Shown: positions 1 through 8,592 of the stretch, in pieces
Numbering within the stretch: position 1 is the stretch's first letter
How the letters are laid out: each line of letters begins with the position of its first letter
NCBI RefSeq assembly: GCF_018403225.1
Contig: NZ_BOSG01000001.1
Coordinates: 1,612,001-1,676,000 of the forward strand
Direction of reading: 5' to 3'
Length of the DNA: 64,000 nt
Source: Paenibacillus sp. J23TS9
Lineage (GTDB): Bacteria > Bacillota > Bacilli > Paenibacillales > Paenibacillaceae
Position numbers and translations under genes: made by a program
The notes under the pieces: generated by a model
What the model was told of the DNA's origin: nothing
The model's database searches: none
Seen by the model: only the letters and a program-made list of their open reading frames with translations

Positions 1-947
1 ATCCAACCCATGGCATACGTTCCCGGAACAGGTTCGGTCTGCATAAGTCGAATGCCATCCGAAGAAAGCACGGAATGATTTTCATATCGTCCGCCGTTCA
101 TTTGGGAAATCAAGTAATGGCTCATATCCTCTGCACTGGCATAAAGATAGCCTGCTGGTGCATCTCCCGGAATATAAACATAGGGGCCATCGTAGGGAAC
201 GTTGTATCCGAAGATCCGTTGGTAGGGCGTAGCCAGTCCGTGGACGGCTGCTTCATTCAGCGTAACGAAGCTGTCATTCATAGACAGAGGGTTGAAAATA
301 TGTTCCTGTACATAGTCACCATAGGACTGGCCGGATACTTGTTGCACGATATAGCCGAGCAATACATAATTCGCGTTCGAATACCTGTAGGGATGTTCAG
401 ATTGCTTGGTTTCCTTTAAAAATCTTTCCGCATAAGATAAGGCGTTTTTCTCCAAAGCATCTTGATCTTGGTCAGTGGCACTTGTCAGCGTATTGCTAAA
501 AGTTGAGATTTGGGTGAACCCGCTTGTCTGGTTAAGCAACTGACGTACAGTAATGAACTCTGCACCGTTATACTTGGTGGGGATATAACGTTGTATAGGC
601 GTATCCAAGTCGATTTTTCCTGCTTCGGCAAGTTGCAGAACGGCCATAGCAGTAATCGACTTGCCGATCGAACCTATTCCGAAAGGTGTTTCAGGTGTTA
701 CAGGACGGCCCGATGGATCGGCTTGGCCATATCCCTTAAGGTAAAGTATGCGATCTCCCTGAACAATCCCGATAGACAGCCCCGGAAGATGCTGCCGTTT
801 CATTTCGCGAGCAATATACGCATCCACTTCGGAGAAGACAGTATCTCCAGATTGCTCAATTTGCATGTTTCCATCACTGCCCGCTGAGCTGAATAAAGGA
901 AAGATGAACAGACCACAGAAGATTATTGCTATAACTCTTATTCTCAT
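1..947 (-). CDS. Serine hydrolase, class C beta-lactamase family, 3' part cut by window edge
   Basis: The reading frame starts near 947 and runs off the left edge, so the C-terminus is missing. It opens with an apparent signal peptide (basic start, then a hydrophobic stretch ending at SSAG). The class C/PBP4* fold signature is visible: the SxxK nucleophile motif SIGK in PFGIGSIGKSITAM at about residue 85, and the YxN motif in RYSNANYV about 110 residues later. Such proteins are secreted or surface esterases, D-aminopeptidases or self-resistance proteins, rarely true beta-lactamases. GAGGTGGA lies just upstream; the ATG at 953 is too close to it, so 947 is preferred. The decayed efflux gene upstream suggests an old operon. 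Substrate unknown; family call is firm. Confidence 0.85.
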   Translation of the reverse strand, partial: MRIRVIAIIFCGLFIFPLFSSAGSDGNMQIEQSGDTVFSEVDAYIAREMKRQHLPGLSIGIVQGDRILYLKGYGQADPSGRPVTPETPFGIGSIGKSITAMAVLQLAEAGKIDLDTPIQRYIPTKYNGAEFITVRQLLNQTSGFTQISTFSNTLTSATDQDQDALEKNALSYAERFLKETKQSEHPYRYSNANYVLLGYIVQQVSGQSYGDYVQEHIFNPLSMNDSFVTLNEAAVHGLATPYQRIFGYNVPYDGPYVYIPGDAPAGYLYASAEDMSHYLISQMNGGRYENHSVLSSDGIRLMQTEPVPGTYAMGW

Positions 948-960
948 TTTCATTCCACCT

Positions 961-1330
961 CATTCCTAGTTGTATTTCTGTATACAATAGCATTGCATAC
1001 ATCCCAGCGCTCAGACAAAAGGCGGCAATCACGGAACCCATAAAGCTGGGTCGTTTGGACGTGCTGCAGACTCGTCCTTGGACTGCTTGATCGCTCAAAA
1101 CGATAGTTGAATCGCCACGATGTCGGCGGGAATATTCACATAGAAGATGGATTCCCTTTCAATATACTTAACCAAATACCGCCAATTACCGGGCCGACCC
1201 CCGTAGCATTCCGGGTAGCGGCAACGTCATCCCCAACCTCTGTGTCAGTGGAAGATACGAATGGTGCCGTTTGCAGCAAAGCCCCGGGGTTTTCCATTTC
1301 TACGGTATATTCATGCGTTGCCTGATATAC
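961..1330 (-). pseudogene. Remnant of a DHA2 (EmrB/QacA-type) MFS drug-efflux gene
   Basis: No intact gene fits here, but three short peptides on the minus strand match successive parts of DHA2-family transporters in the correct order. They lie in different frames. First is RNATGVGPVIGGIWLSIL (motif C, GPxxGG) at about 1165-1215. Next is SIFYVNIPADIVAI at about 1117-1160, resembling the WRWIFYINVP motif that follows motif C. Third is FMGSVIAAFCLSAGMYAMLL at about 985-1047, resembling the FVGAQIAAFxxSAxMFAMFLY segment. Frameshifts and internal deletions separate them, and the N-terminus and everything after the middle helix are gone. The family assignment is from remembered motif patterns, not a search. 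Confidence 0.6.
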
Positions 1331-1421
1331 AGATGATTAAATAACAGTGCTGCTCAGTGCCTCCTCCTCCTTGCCGGTTACCATTTCCGCTGGTTATCAA
1401 CAAAACACCACACCTTGTTAA

Positions 1422-1805
1422 TTAACTGTAATCTTCAATAAGTAATATTTTACCTTCCTGAATTCCATATACTGACTTCCCTTTCAGCTGCATCTTATCT
1501 CCTCTGTTTAACCCGTTTGGCAAATCAACGGCCAGTATCCCTTCATAATCAATGATCACTTCTATTTTGTCGTCAATAGCATTACAGTCGATAATTGTCT
1601 GACGGCGACTAGAGAAAATCTTAGTCGACTTTTCCGCGAGCTTTCTAAACTCATGGATACCATGGGTCTCCATGTCAATTTCACCATTTGAAATATTTCT
1701 GAACAGGATATCCTTGTGTAAGAGTTTAATCATCCCGGGAACATCAAACGAATTATAGGCTTCGACATAGGTATCAATGATTTCTTTAGTCTCTGAACAA
1801 ATCAA
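1422..1805 (-). CDS. NTF2-like / SnoaL-like small protein
   Basis: A protein of about 127 residues with the pattern of the NTF2/SnoaL superfamily: an N-terminal helix (IIDTYVEAYNSFDVPGMIKLLHKDILFRN) followed by alternating strands, including EVIIDYEGILAVDLPNGL and a C-terminal strand/turn. These small alpha+beta cone folds act as isomerases, hydrolases or polyketide-tailoring subunits; no catalytic residue pattern here allows a specific reaction. A GTG at 1817 overlaps the Shine-Dalgarno AAAGGAG, so the TTG at 1805, ten bases downstream of it, is the likelier start. It lies 80 bp downstream of the ABC exporter pair on the same strand and may be the last gene of that operon. Confidence 0.6.
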   Translation of the reverse strand: MICSETKEIIDTYVEAYNSFDVPGMIKLLHKDILFRNISNGEIDMETHGIHEFRKLAEKSTKIFSSRRQTIIDCNAIDDKIEVIIDYEGILAVDLPNGLNRGDKMQLKGKSVYGIQEGKILLIEDYS

Positions 1806-1884
1806 AGTAAAAGTCACTCCTTTATGAAAAGTAAATAAAGATTTATATCTAAATTCGATTAAAACTTACCTTTTCCTGTATGTT

Positions 1885-3618
1885 CTATTCCGAACGACTC
1901 TCCCTTGTACCATGCTGCCTTTTCCACAGTCGGGCATACAGGCCATTGAATGAGATCAATTCGTCATGGCTGCCTTGCTCCACGATCCTCCCATGATCCA
2001 TTACAACAATCTTGTCTGCATGCTGCACGGTCTTGAGCCGATGAGCGACAACGATAACGGTGCGTCCTCGCACAAGCCGATCGATCGCTTTCTGAATTTC
2101 CACCTCGTTCTCCGGATCGAGAGAAGCCGTTGCCTCATCAAGGAGAATGATCGGTGCACTTTTCAGCATCGCCCTGGCAAGGGAAATTCGCTGTTTTTCT
2201 CCGCCCGACAGTGTGCTTCCGCCTTCGCCTACCATCGTGTCGTAACCTTTTGGCAGCTTCAGGATAAAATCATGACAACAAGCAAGGCGAGCCGCTTCCT
2301 CAATTTCCTCGCGCGTTGCGTCCTTTCGCCCGAACCGGATATTGCCTGCAATTGTATCCTGAAAGAGGTATACATCCTGAAATACCATCGATACATTATG
2401 GAACAATGCTTCCGGGTCCATGGCACGAATATCCTCTCCACCCATCGTCAATCTTCCCTTATTCGGGTCATAGAAACGGGCAATGAGACGAAGGACGGTG
2501 CTTTTGCCGCTGCCCGAAGGGCCGACCAATGCAGTGAAGGAGCCTGCCGGCATGCTTATGCTTACGTCTCGCAAGATCGGCTGATCCAGATAACTAAATG
2601 TTACTTGCTTTAACTCGACATCATGATCTGAAGGGGGCTGCCGCTCTCCTTGCATGATCGGCTCCCGTAATAGCTTTACGATGCGTTCGCCTGCCTGATC
2701 TAAATAGCGAAACTCCGCATAACCGGCGAGTGCGGTTGTCAGCGGATCGAAAATTCGGGTTCCGATGATCAGGAACGCTACGAAGGTGATAACATCCAGG
2801 CTACCGCCGAGCAGCAGATGAACGCCAACGATGACCATCAGGGTAAGACCGGCACGAATAAAGGTCATCGCGCTCAGTATAATCGGACCCACCATCCCTT
2901 CGAGGCGAATGCTCTGCCGCATCAACTCACTGAAGGATCTTTCGAGCCGGACAAAACGTTCTCCGGTCAAGTTATAAGCTTTGATCACTTGGATACCGTT
3001 CAAGTATTCTTGCAGCCGATTGGAGGCATCCATCTTGGCTCGCATATGTTGCGAACCAAATTTGCGCTGGATCCCGGAAGTCAATAACACCAGCAGGATC
3101 GCTAAAGGCAACGCCGCGAACAGCGAAAGCGCGAGGCGCCAGTCGAGGAATAACAGGCCAATCAAGGCCAGAATAGGCATGACGATAGCCCCGATCATCT
3201 GCGGAACCACATGGGAGATGCCATGTTCCAGCATCGCGAAATCGCCCACTACCATATTGGCCAGATCTCCCGGATCGCGCTTGTTCAGATACCCGAGTGA
3301 CAACTTGCGCAAATGCTCGGCCAGACGTGACCGTCCCTCCGCTGCCGCGCTGTATGCATCCCGGTATTGTGCGCGATAGGCGGGAATTTCACAGACGAAC
3401 ATGAGTGGAATCGATACCGCCATAGCTCCGCATACCCACCAAAGCCGTGCAATATTGGACGGCATATCGGGATGTACAAACGGGGTGAACATCAATCTGA
3501 CTGCTTCCATCAACAGTATCAAAGGGATTACGATCACCAAATTGGCAATGGTCGTGTAGAAAACAGGTTTAACGAGCGAGCGCGGATTATCCGCCGTTAT
3601 GTTGCGCAGCATGCTCAT
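1885..3618 (-). CDS. ABC exporter half-transporter, YbtQ/IrtB-like (permease fused to ATPase)
   Basis: A 577-residue half-transporter with about six transmembrane helices over residues 15-300, then a nucleotide-binding domain. Visible motifs are Walker A GPSGSGKST (about 366-374), Q-loop VFQDVYLFQD, signature LSGGEKQRISLARA (about 470-483), Walker B IILLDEATASLD and H-loop VVAHRL. Together with the preceding gene it forms a heterodimeric type IV exporter-fold pair. The layout and sequence style recall YbtPQ and IrtAB, which import ferric siderophores despite the exporter fold, but drug or peptide export is equally possible. The start chosen is ATG 3618, seven bases after GGGGAGGAGGA; it lies inside the 3' end of the partner gene (32 bp overlap), so translation is probably coupled. 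Confidence 0.9.
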   Translation of the reverse strand: MSMLRNITADNPRSLVKPVFYTTIANLVIVIPLILLMEAVRLMFTPFVHPDMPSNIARLWWVCGAMAVSIPLMFVCEIPAYRAQYRDAYSAAAEGRSRLAEHLRKLSLGYLNKRDPGDLANMVVGDFAMLEHGISHVVPQMIGAIVMPILALIGLLFLDWRLALSLFAALPLAILLVLLTSGIQRKFGSQHMRAKMDASNRLQEYLNGIQVIKAYNLTGERFVRLERSFSELMRQSIRLEGMVGPIILSAMTFIRAGLTLMVIVGVHLLLGGSLDVITFVAFLIIGTRIFDPLTTALAGYAEFRYLDQAGERIVKLLREPIMQGERQPPSDHDVELKQVTFSYLDQPILRDVSISMPAGSFTALVGPSGSGKSTVLRLIARFYDPNKGRLTMGGEDIRAMDPEALFHNVSMVFQDVYLFQDTIAGNIRFGRKDATREEIEEAARLACCHDFILKLPKGYDTMVGEGGSTLSGGEKQRISLARAMLKSAPIILLDEATASLDPENEVEIQKAIDRLVRGRTVIVVAHRLKTVQHADKIVVMDHGRIVEQGSHDELISFNGLYARLWKRQHGTRESRSE

Positions 3619-5419
3619 ATTTAGTGTCCTCCTCCCCTTTGCCCATATGCCACCCTGCTGCATGATGGTAGGAACGCCACATGCGTTCATACATGCCGTT
3701 AGCCGAGATGAGGGCTTCATGCCTTCCACGCTCGATAATTCTCCCGTTTTCCATCACGAGAATTTGCTCTGCTTCCTGAATGGTGGACAAGCGATGAGCG
3801 ATGATGATGACCGTCTTGTTTTTCATCAACGCTTTTAAAGCGAGCTGTATATCATGTTCGTTCTCCGGATCGGCGAACGCCGTCGCTTCATCAAGCACAA
3901 GGATGGGGGCATTTTTCAGGATTGCTCTAGCTACGGATATCCGCTGTTCCTCCCCACCGGACAAATGGACGCCTCCTTCCCCAATCCGTGTGTCAAATCC
4001 TAGCGGAAGGTTCTCAATGAATGTATGACACTGTGCCGCCTCTGCCGCCGCGTACACCTCTTCCGGCAGCGCGTCCGGCCGCCCGATCGCGATATTGTTG
4101 TACAGGGTATCGTAAAACAAAAACGAATCCTGAAACACGAATGCAACGGTATTCATCAGATCAGGGGTCGCGATTTCGCGGATATCCACATCGCCGATAC
4201 GGATCGTTCCCCTGTTCACGTTCCAGAAACGGGGTACCAAGTTAGCAACGGTTGATTTGCCTGCCCCTGACGGACCTACGATCGCCGTCATTTTCCCTTG
4301 ACGGGCGGTAAAGGAAATGTCACTAAGCGCATCGGTATCTGTAAGTTCCGTTGCATATGAAAAAGAAACATGGTCAAATGAAACTTCGTAAGTAGTCGGC
4401 AGCCTTGGCCGCTCAGGTTCCGGTACATGTCCTTCTGCCAATATGCGGTCGATGCGCTGAACGCCCTCGTTAATATCCCTGATCGTTTCAGCCAGGAACA
4501 TGATTTTAAACATCGGAGCGGATATGCCCGGTGCCATGACCAGGAAAAACAACAGTACGGAGGCGAAGGCGACGCTGCCCGGATCGCGGCTCAATAAAAA
4601 CACGCCGACAGGCAGAACAAATGCGACAATAGAGCCGAGCATCACCTTATGAATCAAAGATCCAAGTTGAAACTGATCTGTTAATTTCACACCATAGTCA
4701 CGATAGCGGATCATGTCCTGGTAAAACCGGCGAAACGATTGCACGGTTTGCCCAAACACCTTGACGGCTGGCATCCCCCGCACATACTGAACGGCTGAAG
4801 CATTCATCCGTTCTAGCGAATCATGGCAGAGCTTGAGGTTTTCTGTCGTCTTCGGTCCGCTGATCAGCATGATCTGAACCGCAAAAGCGACGATAATCGG
4901 CAATATGCACGCAAGAGCCAGCCAAATATTAAGCGTAAACATCACGGTGATCATCAGGACTGTGGTCGCAGTAACATGAACGAGATCGGGCAGCTGATGG
5001 GCAATGAACGTTTCCACTTTCTCCACATTTTGTTCCAACGTTTTCTTGACGGCTCCCGTCGAGTTACCGTTCAACCAGCCAAGCGGCAGCTTGCCGATAT
5101 GCTCGGAAAGCCTGACTCTTAGACCGTATAGAATACGAAAAGCGGCGATATGAGAGATCATTCCACCCACATACATTGTGACCAAGCCGACCGCCAGACC
5201 TATTAAAGCAATAACGCCTAAACGGATCATTTTCGCTCCGTCTGCCAAACCCGGCGACGCCGCATGTTCCAATAATTCTTTCAATATGAAGTAGACAGAA
5301 GCGTAAGGCACCAGCATGCAAACGGCGCTAAGGGAAGATAACAGGCTGGAGATGATCATCAATCCGCGTTTCTCTCCGGCGATTTCCAGCAGCCTATTCA
5401 ACCCTGTTTTATTTGTCAA
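3587..5419 (-). CDS. ABC exporter half-transporter, YbtP/IrtA-like (permease fused to ATPase)
   Basis: A 610-residue half-transporter and the upstream partner of the gene ending at 1885. Transmembrane domain is about residues 15-310. The ATPase domain has Walker A GPSGAGKST (about 382-390), Q-loop FQDSFLFYDT, signature LSGGEEQRISVARA, Walker B ILVLDEATAFADPEN and H-loop IIAHRL. The AFADPEN continuation of Walker B, where most exporters have ASLD, is typical of the siderophore-linked YbtPQ/IrtAB branch as I remember it. The start is read as TTG 5419, placed eight bases after AGGGAGGGAG; the longer frame to 5485 has no ribosome binding site. An inverted repeat lies just upstream (5483-5516). 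No siderophore synthesis or reductase gene is in view, so the substrate is open. Confidence 0.9.
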   Translation of the reverse strand: MTNKTGLNRLLEIAGEKRGLMIISSLLSSLSAVCMLVPYASVYFILKELLEHAASPGLADGAKMIRLGVIALIGLAVGLVTMYVGGMISHIAAFRILYGLRVRLSEHIGKLPLGWLNGNSTGAVKKTLEQNVEKVETFIAHQLPDLVHVTATTVLMITVMFTLNIWLALACILPIIVAFAVQIMLISGPKTTENLKLCHDSLERMNASAVQYVRGMPAVKVFGQTVQSFRRFYQDMIRYRDYGVKLTDQFQLGSLIHKVMLGSIVAFVLPVGVFLLSRDPGSVAFASVLLFFLVMAPGISAPMFKIMFLAETIRDINEGVQRIDRILAEGHVPEPERPRLPTTYEVSFDHVSFSYATELTDTDALSDISFTARQGKMTAIVGPSGAGKSTVANLVPRFWNVNRGTIRIGDVDIREIATPDLMNTVAFVFQDSFLFYDTLYNNIAIGRPDALPEEVYAAAEAAQCHTFIENLPLGFDTRIGEGGVHLSGGEEQRISVARAILKNAPILVLDEATAFADPENEHDIQLALKALMKNKTVIIIAHRLSTIQEAEQILVMENGRIIERGRHEALISANGMYERMWRSYHHAAGWHMGKGEEDTKYEHAAQHNGG

Positions 5420-5482
5420 TGCTCTCCCTCCCTTTAACTGTTTTATTGAGTAAAATGGATGACAGCCTGTGGTGAAAATGAA

Positions 5483-5516
5483 CATGTCACTCGAATCACT
5501 TCACCCGGGTGACATG
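5483..5516. promoter_or_regulatory. Inverted repeat upstream of the ABC exporter operon
   Basis: CATGTCAC at 5483-5490 is repeated exactly as GTGACATG at 5509-5516, with an 18-base spacer. There is no T-run on either side, so it does not look like a terminator. It lies 64 bp upstream of the TTG start of the exporter pair and downstream of the carboxylesterase, where an operator would be expected. The regulator is unknown. Confidence 0.4.
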
Positions 5517-5529
5517 CTCGGACACATAT

Positions 5530-7044
5530 CTAACGTAGAAGGAAGCGATTGAATTCGGCCAAGTCACCTACAGCACCAATTATGGAAGCATATCGCATGG
5601 TTTGCCTAAGATCCGGCTCATAGGATCCCCAGGGGATGGAAACGCCAGGATTGCCGGTTCGGATAAATTCAATCCATGCCCTGCGCATAGCGGTTGTTAA
5701 ATCAGCAACAACCTCTGGATCAGCCCCATGCATTATCGGAACATCCCTGTACGAATCGAAATTTCCGAATATAAACGGAAGTTCTATGCCATGGCAGGCT
5801 TTAAAAGGATTTCCGAGCGGTGCCCAGTCAAACTGATAAAGCCATGTACTTGAGCCGGCTTCATGAGCTGCTTCTGCTAGCCTTAGAGTCGGGAGCAAGA
5901 ACGTATAGTCAGTAATGAGGTCAGATACCAGACCGATCGCAGTGCTGCCGGGTCGCCGCCCGCGGTATCGCTCGATTGTTTCTTCTTTCCCTGTCAATGA
6001 AGCAAAACGCTCTTTCACCATAGCCGGATCTAGCGTTTTCAGGTTGCCCAAAAGGACATTGGCTTCCTCTCGATTGGTACCCATAATGAGATCAATACCT
6101 GCTTCACCGGCTCCTTTTGCGACCATCTCAATAAAATGATCCGTCGTGGAAAGAGAATCAAAAACAGGCATAAAAGGAAGATTAAGCTGTCCAAAACGTT
6201 CAATTTCCTGAGCTAATTTCCCCGTTGCTTGGATGATCTGGGTAGGTGACACTGCATTCAATTGAGCGGTGATTCCTTGTGGATCCTTCGGATTCACATT
6301 CAAGATATCCAACAGCCGTCTTCCATTTTCTAATGCTTTTGCTTCTGATAACGGAGCAAGACTTGTGGGCGGACTTTGTAAAATCGCTCTTTGAAAATGA
6401 CCTCGCGCTTCTCTCCTGGCCAATAGGCACATAATGGCATGAGCTCCCGCGGATTGTCCCATGACCGTGACTTGATCAGGATCGCCGCCAAAATGCTCAA
6501 TATGGTCTTGAACCCATTTAAGCGCTGCGAGGATATCGGATATCCCCATTGTTCCATCGCTAATTCCCGGAAAATGCAAGAATCCAAAAGCGCCGAGCCG
6601 GTAATTGACGCCAACAGTAACGATCTTTCCAGCTTTAGATAGCTCCGCCCCATCGTACCAATCCAGTGACCCTGCTCCCGTCATATAATGTCCGCCATGC
6701 AACCAAACGACAACAGGGTGTTTCTCCTGATCTATGGCAGGCGTAGAGATGGTGAGCGATAAACAATTTTCTCCTTGTGGCGGCACAGAAGATTCTCCTT
6801 GTGGCGGCACAGAAGATTCTCCGATGGCTTGACGCAATGGCGAAGGTGGCTGTGGTGCAATAAAGCCATGAATACTTGCATCCCGAATTCCTGTCCATGC
6901 AGATACGGGGCGTGGCGGAGAGAAACGGTTTTCCCCCTCGGGTGCTGCTGCATATGGAACACCACGAAACTGAATGACATCATTTCTTCGAATCCCTTGA
7001 AGTGTACCAAGAGAGGTCTGTACAACACATGATTCGTTTCTCAT
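5530..7044 (-). CDS. Type-B carboxylesterase (para-nitrobenzyl esterase family)
   Basis: A 504-residue alpha/beta-hydrolase of the carboxylesterase type B family, close to the usual 490-500 length. It has the oxyanion-hole loop VVVWLHGGHYMTGAG, nucleophile elbow GQSAGAH (Ser about 198), an acidic residue in MGTNREEANV (about 326) and catalytic histidine in ACHGIELPF (about 418). It hydrolyses carboxylic esters; the natural substrate in bacilli is unknown. No signal peptide. The start is ATG 7044 after AAAGGAGCTG. The usual SEDCLYLN motif is changed to GENCLSLT, and immediately before it a perfect 24-bp tandem duplication repeats GESSVPPQ (residues 75-90). Confidence 0.9.
   Translation of the reverse strand: MRNESCVVQTSLGTLQGIRRNDVIQFRGVPYAAAPEGENRFSPPRPVSAWTGIRDASIHGFIAPQPPSPLRQAIGESSVPPQGESSVPPQGENCLSLTISTPAIDQEKHPVVVWLHGGHYMTGAGSLDWYDGAELSKAGKIVTVGVNYRLGAFGFLHFPGISDGTMGISDILAALKWVQDHIEHFGGDPDQVTVMGQSAGAHAIMCLLARREARGHFQRAILQSPPTSLAPLSEAKALENGRRLLDILNVNPKDPQGITAQLNAVSPTQIIQATGKLAQEIERFGQLNLPFMPVFDSLSTTDHFIEMVAKGAGEAGIDLIMGTNREEANVLLGNLKTLDPAMVKERFASLTGKEETIERYRGRRPGSTAIGLVSDLITDYTFLLPTLRLAEAAHEAGSSTWLYQFDWAPLGNPFKACHGIELPFIFGNFDSYRDVPIMHGADPEVVADLTTAMRRAWIEFIRTGNPGVSIPWGSYEPDLRQTMRYASIIGAVGDLAEFNRFLLR
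6769..6816. repeat. 24-bp perfect tandem duplication inside the carboxylesterase gene
   Basis: The 24-base unit beginning TTCTCCTTGTGG occurs twice in direct succession (6769-6792 and 6793-6816), and the first six bases recur at 6817-6822. On the coding strand it encodes GESSVPPQ twice, keeping the frame. The copies are identical, which suggests a recent slippage event. The spot is next to the gorge-lining loop that carries the SEDCLYLN motif in this family. Confidence 0.85.
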
Positions 7045-7177
7045 AAAAGACAGCTCCTTTACTAAATTGATATAGACGTTTTGGTGATTCAGTATGTTCT
7101 CATGAAATGAAGTCTCCCTTCGCAACCGATACTACGCATCCTATATGAACGTAATATGAACCTAATGGGATAAAATG

Positions 7178-7206
7178 TAAAAAAGATGAACGAATTGTTC
7201 ACCTTT
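7178..7206 (-). terminator. Rho-independent terminator after the histidine kinase gene
   Basis: On the minus strand a seven-pair stem (GGTGAAC / GTTCATC, one G-U pair) with a five-base loop is followed by TTTTTTAC. It lies about 35 bases beyond the kinase stop codon and ahead of the carboxylesterase promoter region. Confidence 0.6.
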
Positions 7207-7239
7207 TCTCTTGCTTGGTATTCGATTGTTTGGATTGGA

Positions 7240-8592
7240 TTACATAGCCGGCAGAAAGACGGTAACCACCGTTCCTTTTCCTGTAGGGCTGTCTATCTCG
7301 ATCCGTCCGCCGTGCAAGTCAACAACACGCTTTACAATCGCGAGTCCAAGACCGCTCCCCCCCGCTGCACGATTATGCGATTTATCTGCCATATAAAAGC
7401 GTTCGAAGACGCGAATGCGGTCTTCTTCGGCAATGCCGATTCCCGAATCTCGAATGATGACTCCGATTTCATCATTTCTGGTCTGTAGCTCGATGAAGAT
7501 TTCACCGCCTTCGGGCGTAAATTTAATGCTGTTGCTGAATATATTTAGCCATACCTGGCTCAGCAGGTCTTCGTCCGCCTGAATCGCTGTTTTGGAAAGC
7601 TTGAGATGAATATTTATTCGTTTGTCCGCCCATTGCGGCTCTGCGGCTACGACAATCCGGCGGAGTTGGCTGTCAAGCCGAACGAGTGACGGATAAAAGG
7701 AGCACTGGTTCGAGTCAATCGCGGCCAGTCGGAGCATATTCTCACTGAGCCGGGATAATCGCATGCTTTCGTGACGGATAATGTCCAGGCAACGCCTTTG
7801 CTCAGCTTCATCTAGACCGGCATTTTGCAGGATGGAGATAAAACCAGAAATAGACGCAAGCGGTGTTTGAATTTCGTGGGACACATTGGATACAAATTCC
7901 TGCCGCATCATTTCTATCTGGCTCAGCTCGCGGGCCATATGTTGAAATTGCTCCGACAAGATGCCCAATTCATCTTTGCTCGTCGTCTGAAGATCGAGGT
8001 CATAGTTTCCTTTGGCAATTTTTTTCGTTGCAGCGGTCAATGCTTTTAAGGGCCTTACCACTACGCTGGTAAAGAGAATGAACTTGGTGTTGGCGACTGC
8101 AATCACTATCAAAATCACAACGCCCAAGATCATAAGCATCTGAGAAATATTAGATTCTTCCGGATGGATGATAAGTGCCAACTGTTCGTCCGCAGTTTGT
8201 AAAGGGAAACCCATATGCAGGTTCGTAGGTAGGGGAAGAAAAGATGTTCGCCTTACGATTTCGGCACCGTTTTGAATCCGGCGGATATCCTCGCCTGTAA
8301 GGTTGGGCTTGCTTGCCTTTCCATAATCGTAACGAAGGCCGTTCCGATCATATATCCACAAGGATACCTTCTGCTCTTCGGACAACTGTTTCAGAAAAAT
8401 GTCACGTTCGGTTGGCGCCAATCGAGAAAAAACATCAGATATCAACCAGTTTCGCACCGCATACTCACGTTGGATCGACTGTGTGATCTGATCTTTAAAC
8501 AAATAAACGGTGATCGGAATGGCGCTTCCGAGACCTATCGCTACGGCTACGAAAAACAGCAATACGATTTTTAAATATAAACTCTTAAACAT
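7240..8592 (-). CDS. Sensor histidine kinase (two-component system)
   Basis: A 450-residue membrane kinase. Helix TM1 is about residues 8-28, an extracytoplasmic sensing region about 30-150, and TM2 about 151-172. A HAMP linker (VVRPLKALTAATKKIAKGNY, about 178-228) leads to the HisKA H-box VSHEIQTPLASISG with the phospho-accepting His at about 239. The HATPase domain has N-box WLNIFSNSIKFTPEGG (about 348-363), G1 RDSGIGIAEED and G2 GGSGLGLAIVKRV. It phosphorylates the OmpR-type regulator encoded just upstream, with which it overlaps by 8 bp. The signal is unknown; the nearest candidate targets are the carboxylesterase and ABC exporter downstream. Confidence 0.93.
   Translation of the reverse strand: MFKSLYLKIVLLFFVAVAIGLGSAIPITVYLFKDQITQSIQREYAVRNWLISDVFSRLAPTERDIFLKQLSEEQKVSLWIYDRNGLRYDYGKASKPNLTGEDIRRIQNGAEIVRRTSFLPLPTNLHMGFPLQTADEQLALIIHPEESNISQMLMILGVVILIVIAVANTKFILFTSVVVRPLKALTAATKKIAKGNYDLDLQTTSKDELGILSEQFQHMARELSQIEMMRQEFVSNVSHEIQTPLASISGFISILQNAGLDEAEQRRCLDIIRHESMRLSRLSENMLRLAAIDSNQCSFYPSLVRLDSQLRRIVVAAEPQWADKRINIHLKLSKTAIQADEDLLSQVWLNIFSNSIKFTPEGGEIFIELQTRNDEIGVIIRDSGIGIAEEDRIRVFERFYMADKSHNRAAGGSGLGLAIVKRVVDLHGGRIEIDSPTGKGTVVTVFLPAM

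Noticed and set aside
874..1098. A 74-codon minus-strand frame as a stand-alone membrane peptide gene
   Set aside because: Its recognisable part is one segment of a DHA2 transporter and the neighbouring segments are in other frames; better explained as a pseudogene piece.
1966..2613. Plus-strand open frames (up to 215 codons) opposite the ABC exporter genes
   Set aside because: They mirror the GC-rich third positions of the minus-strand genes, have no ribosome binding site and no family features.
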